64,000 nucleotides of DNA from an uncultured Paracoccus sp. Its GTDB lineage: Bacteria > Pseudomonadota > Alphaproteobacteria > Rhodobacterales > Rhodobacteraceae. The notes under the pieces were generated by a model that did no database searches, was not told where the DNA came from, and saw only the letters and a program-made list of their open reading frames with translations. Made by a program: the position numbers and the translations under genes. Numbering within the stretch: the first letter of the stretch is position 1; the number at the start of each line of letters is the position of its first letter. The DNA is taken from positions 434,001 to 498,000 of the forward strand of contig NZ_CANKWH010000001.1 in assembly GCF_947487305.1 (NCBI RefSeq). Direction: 5' to 3'. Shown here piece after piece: positions 62,081 to 64,000 of the stretch.

Positions 62081-63021
62081 GGGCTCTGCTCGTCATGAAA
62101 TTCATCGGTGCGGCGGTGTCGGGCCAACATGAAGGCATCGGCCACCAATGTCATCGGCGAAAGATCGACATCCGAGGCCCGTGCCGCGATCAGCCCGGCA
62201 AAATGGTCATAGATCCGGGCATATTCCGACTCGAGCGCCGCCCCGTCCGACAGCAGCCGTCCATCCGCCACGGTGCGCGCGCCGCCTCCCGTCAGCTCGA
62301 TCCGTCCGGCATCGGTGTCGAACCACATCGACCAGACCTGTTCTCCGGTCTCGCGGAAATCGAAATCGACATCGATCACGGCATCCTCGCCCGTCAGCAG
62401 CGACAGCCGCGCGGCAATCGGCGTCTCGCAATTCGCCGGCGTCTCGAATTCGGCGCGGGTGACGCGCACCGGCTCGGGCAGGATATGCGTCAGGATCGAG
62501 GTGGCGTTGATGCCCGGATCAAACACGCCCATGCCGCCCGGCTGCCAGATCCAGCCCTGCCCCGGATGCCAGCGCTTCACATCCTCGCGCCAGATCACCT
62601 TGCCGCCGGTCACGCGCCGCGCGGCCAGCCAGTCGCGTGCCGGGTCGACGCCATTGGCATGGCGCGAATGCCAGGTGGCATAGAGCACGCAGCCCTGCGC
62701 CTCGGCCAGCGCCCGCAGCGCCTCGACCTCGGCCAGCGTCACCCCCGGCGGCTTCTCCAGCAGCACATCGCGCCCGGCCTTCAGCGCCTCGACCGCCAGC
62801 GGATAACGCACCTGCGGCGGCACGCAAAGCGCCACGGCGGCAACGCCCGGATGGTCCGCGAACATCGCCGTCATCTCCTCATAGGCCGGCACATCGGGCA
62901 GCGACTGCCCGAGGCTCACGGTCGCGGCCAGCCGGAAATCTCGGCAGGCGCGGATTGCGGGCACATGCTGATCCGTGGCGATCTTGCCCAGCCCGATGAT
63001 GGCGATGTCAGTGGCTGTCAC
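62077..63021 (-). CDS. Gfo/Idh/MocA-family sugar 1-dehydrogenase (arabinose/galactose type)
   Basis: A 314-residue NAD(P)-dependent dehydrogenase. Rossmann start IAIIGLGKIATDQHVPAI, then VALCVPPQVRYPLAVEALKAGRDVLLEKPPG with the catalytic Lys in EKP, and a C-terminal beta-sheet domain with GGMGVFDPGINATSILTHIL. This form matches L-arabinose or D-galactose 1-dehydrogenases. It starts with GTG and overlaps the dehydratase stop by 14 bases. Substrate inferred from operon partners. Confidence 0.9.
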   Translation of the reverse strand: MTATDIAIIGLGKIATDQHVPAIRACRDFRLAATVSLGQSLPDVPAYEEMTAMFADHPGVAAVALCVPPQVRYPLAVEALKAGRDVLLEKPPGVTLAEVEALRALAEAQGCVLYATWHSRHANGVDPARDWLAARRVTGGKVIWREDVKRWHPGQGWIWQPGGMGVFDPGINATSILTHILPEPVRVTRAEFETPANCETPIAARLSLLTGEDAVIDVDFDFRETGEQVWSMWFDTDAGRIELTGGGARTVADGRLLSDGAALESEYARIYDHFAGLIAARASDVDLSPMTLVADAFMLARHRRTDEFHDEQSP

Positions 63022-64000
63022 GTCCGACCTCCCTGCCCCGGCAGCCGATCAGGAAATCCAGATCCGCGCCGGTATCCGCCCCCTGCACATGGTGATGGAA
63101 CATCTGCGCATAGCCGCCCTTCGGCGCCTCGGGCGCACGCCATTCGGCCAGACGCGCGGCGATCTCGGCCTCGCTGACCTCCAAGTGGATGCGCCGGGCT
63201 TCGACGTCGATCTCGATCATGTCGCCAGTGCGCACGATCGCCAGCGGCCCGCCCCGCGCCGCCTCGGGCGAGGTGTGCAGGATCACCGTGCCATAGGCAG
63301 TGCCCGACATGCGGGCATCGGAAATGCGAACCATATCGGTGATCCCCTTCCTCAGAACCTTGGGCGGCAGGCCCATATTGCCCACCTCGGCCATGCCCGG
63401 GTAGCCGCGCGGGCCGCAATTCTTCAGCACCATGACAGAGTTCTCGTCGATCTCCAGCGCCTCATCCTCGATGCGCGCCTTGTAATCGTCAATATCCTCG
63501 AACACGACCGCCGGGCCGCGATGGCGCATCAGATGCGGGCTGGCCGCCGAGGGTTTCAGCACCGCGCCATCGGGCGCCAGGTTGCCGCGCAGCACCGCGA
63601 TCCCACCCGAGGCGGTCAGCGCCCGGTCGGTCGGCAGGATCACATCGTCATTCCAGTTGGTGACATCCTTCACCTCGTCCCAGATGCTGCCGCCGCTGAC
63701 CGTCAGCGCGTCCTTGTTCAACAGCCCGGCCTCCCCCAGGCGCCGCAGCACCACCGGCAGACCACCGGCATAGAAGAATTCCTCCATCAGGTACTTGCCC
63801 GAGGGCATCAGGTTCACGATGGTCGGCACGTCGCGGCCAAGCCGGTCCCAGTCCGCCAGCGTCAGATCGACCCCCACCCTGCCCGCCATGGCCAAGAGGT
63901 GAACCACCGCATTGGTCGAGCCGCCGATGGCGCCATTGGTGCGGATGGCATTTTCAAACGCCGCGCGCGTCATGATGTCCGAAGGCTTCAGATCATCCTT
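63008..64000 (-). CDS. IlvD/Edd-family sugar-acid dehydratase (C-terminal part, runs off edge)
   Basis: The last ~330 residues of a dihydroxy-acid/sugar-acid dehydratase; the 5' part is beyond 64000. Visible: IRTNGAIGGSTNAVVHLLAMA, NLMPSGKYLMEEFFYAGGLP, NCGPRGYPGMAEVGNMGLP and ISDARMSGTAYGTVILHTSPEA. The iron-sulfur cysteines of this family lie partly in the missing portion. With the neighbouring dehydrogenase and lactonase an L-arabinonate or galactonate dehydratase is more likely than ilvD of amino-acid synthesis; the FYAGGLP and AYGTVILH variants support that group. Confidence 0.9.
   Translation of the reverse strand, partial: KDDLKPSDIMTRAAFENAIRTNGAIGGSTNAVVHLLAMAGRVGVDLTLADWDRLGRDVPTIVNLMPSGKYLMEEFFYAGGLPVVLRRLGEAGLLNKDALTVSGGSIWDEVKDVTNWNDDVILPTDRALTASGGIAVLRGNLAPDGAVLKPSAASPHLMRHRGPAVVFEDIDDYKARIEDEALEIDENSVMVLKNCGPRGYPGMAEVGNMGLPPKVLRKGITDMVRISDARMSGTAYGTVILHTSPEAARGGPLAIVRTGDMIEIDVEARRIHLEVSEAEIAARLAEWRAPEAPKGGYAQMFHHHVQGADTGADLDFLIGCRGREVGRDSH

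Overview
This 64 kb window is chromosomal DNA of a high-GC alphaproteobacterium of the Rhodobacteraceae, most like Paracoccus. The evidence is the strong C/G bias at third codon positions, the alphaproteobacterial gene orders (yceD/rpmF/plsX/fabH/ihfA/merR; argS/SPOR/nagZ/scpA/scpB; phoH/ybeY/corC) and the abundance of TRAP, LysR and MarR families. No organism name is encoded, so the genus is inference. I saw no rRNA, tRNA, CRISPR array, prophage or insertion-sequence transposase. Gene density is above 90 percent.

Layout: 1-9.1 kb is the fatty-acid/phospholipid and ribosome cluster (merR fragment, ihfA, fabH, plsX, rpmF, yceD, bamE-like lipoprotein). It is split by a TRAP transporter (dctQMP), a small zinc-finger protein, a dispersed repeat and a Na+/H+ antiporter. 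9.1-16.2 kb holds an rRNA methyltransferase and the argS-SPOR-nagZ-scpA-scpB operon. 16.3-24.5 kb holds a CPA2/RCK antiporter, a DEAD-box helicase with a long basic tail, lnt, a CAP lipoprotein and guaA. 24.6-34.3 kb holds a YfcC carrier with a GntR regulator, DUF72 and an ABM-GNAT fusion, the corC-ybeY-phoH operon, MarR and XRE regulators, sdhE and an aspartate aminotransferase. 34.3-43.7 kb holds LysR, 3-hydroxybutyrate dehydrogenase, a peptide-binding protein coupled to an entericidin-like peptide and a CsbD-like protein, a compact BCCT transporter behind a BetI-type operator, xth, an IscA-type protein and a dGTPase. 43.9-60 kb holds OsmC, a transglutaminase-like protein, a DMT exporter, prfC, two alpha/beta hydrolases, an unusual Nramp-like transporter, glyA, nadK, ccmE, murI and a fused indolepyruvate oxidoreductase with its LysR neighbour. 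60.2-64 kb is an oxidative sugar pathway (mutarotase, lactonase, Gfo/Idh dehydrogenase, IlvD/Edd dehydratase) that runs off the edge.

Most genes are housekeeping. The less ordinary material is between genes: two candidate small RNAs with strong intrinsic terminators (minus strand near 36.27 kb; plus strand near 60.13 kb, with an anti-Shine-Dalgarno loop), a roughly 178 bp repeat present twice in opposite orientation (about 4.0 and 51.6 kb), a short intergenic element in three copies, a perfect TetR/BetI-type operator in front of a miniature BCCT carrier, and a hairpin-rich leader before a Na+/H+ antiporter. Function calls rest on motif recognition by eye; no database search was run.
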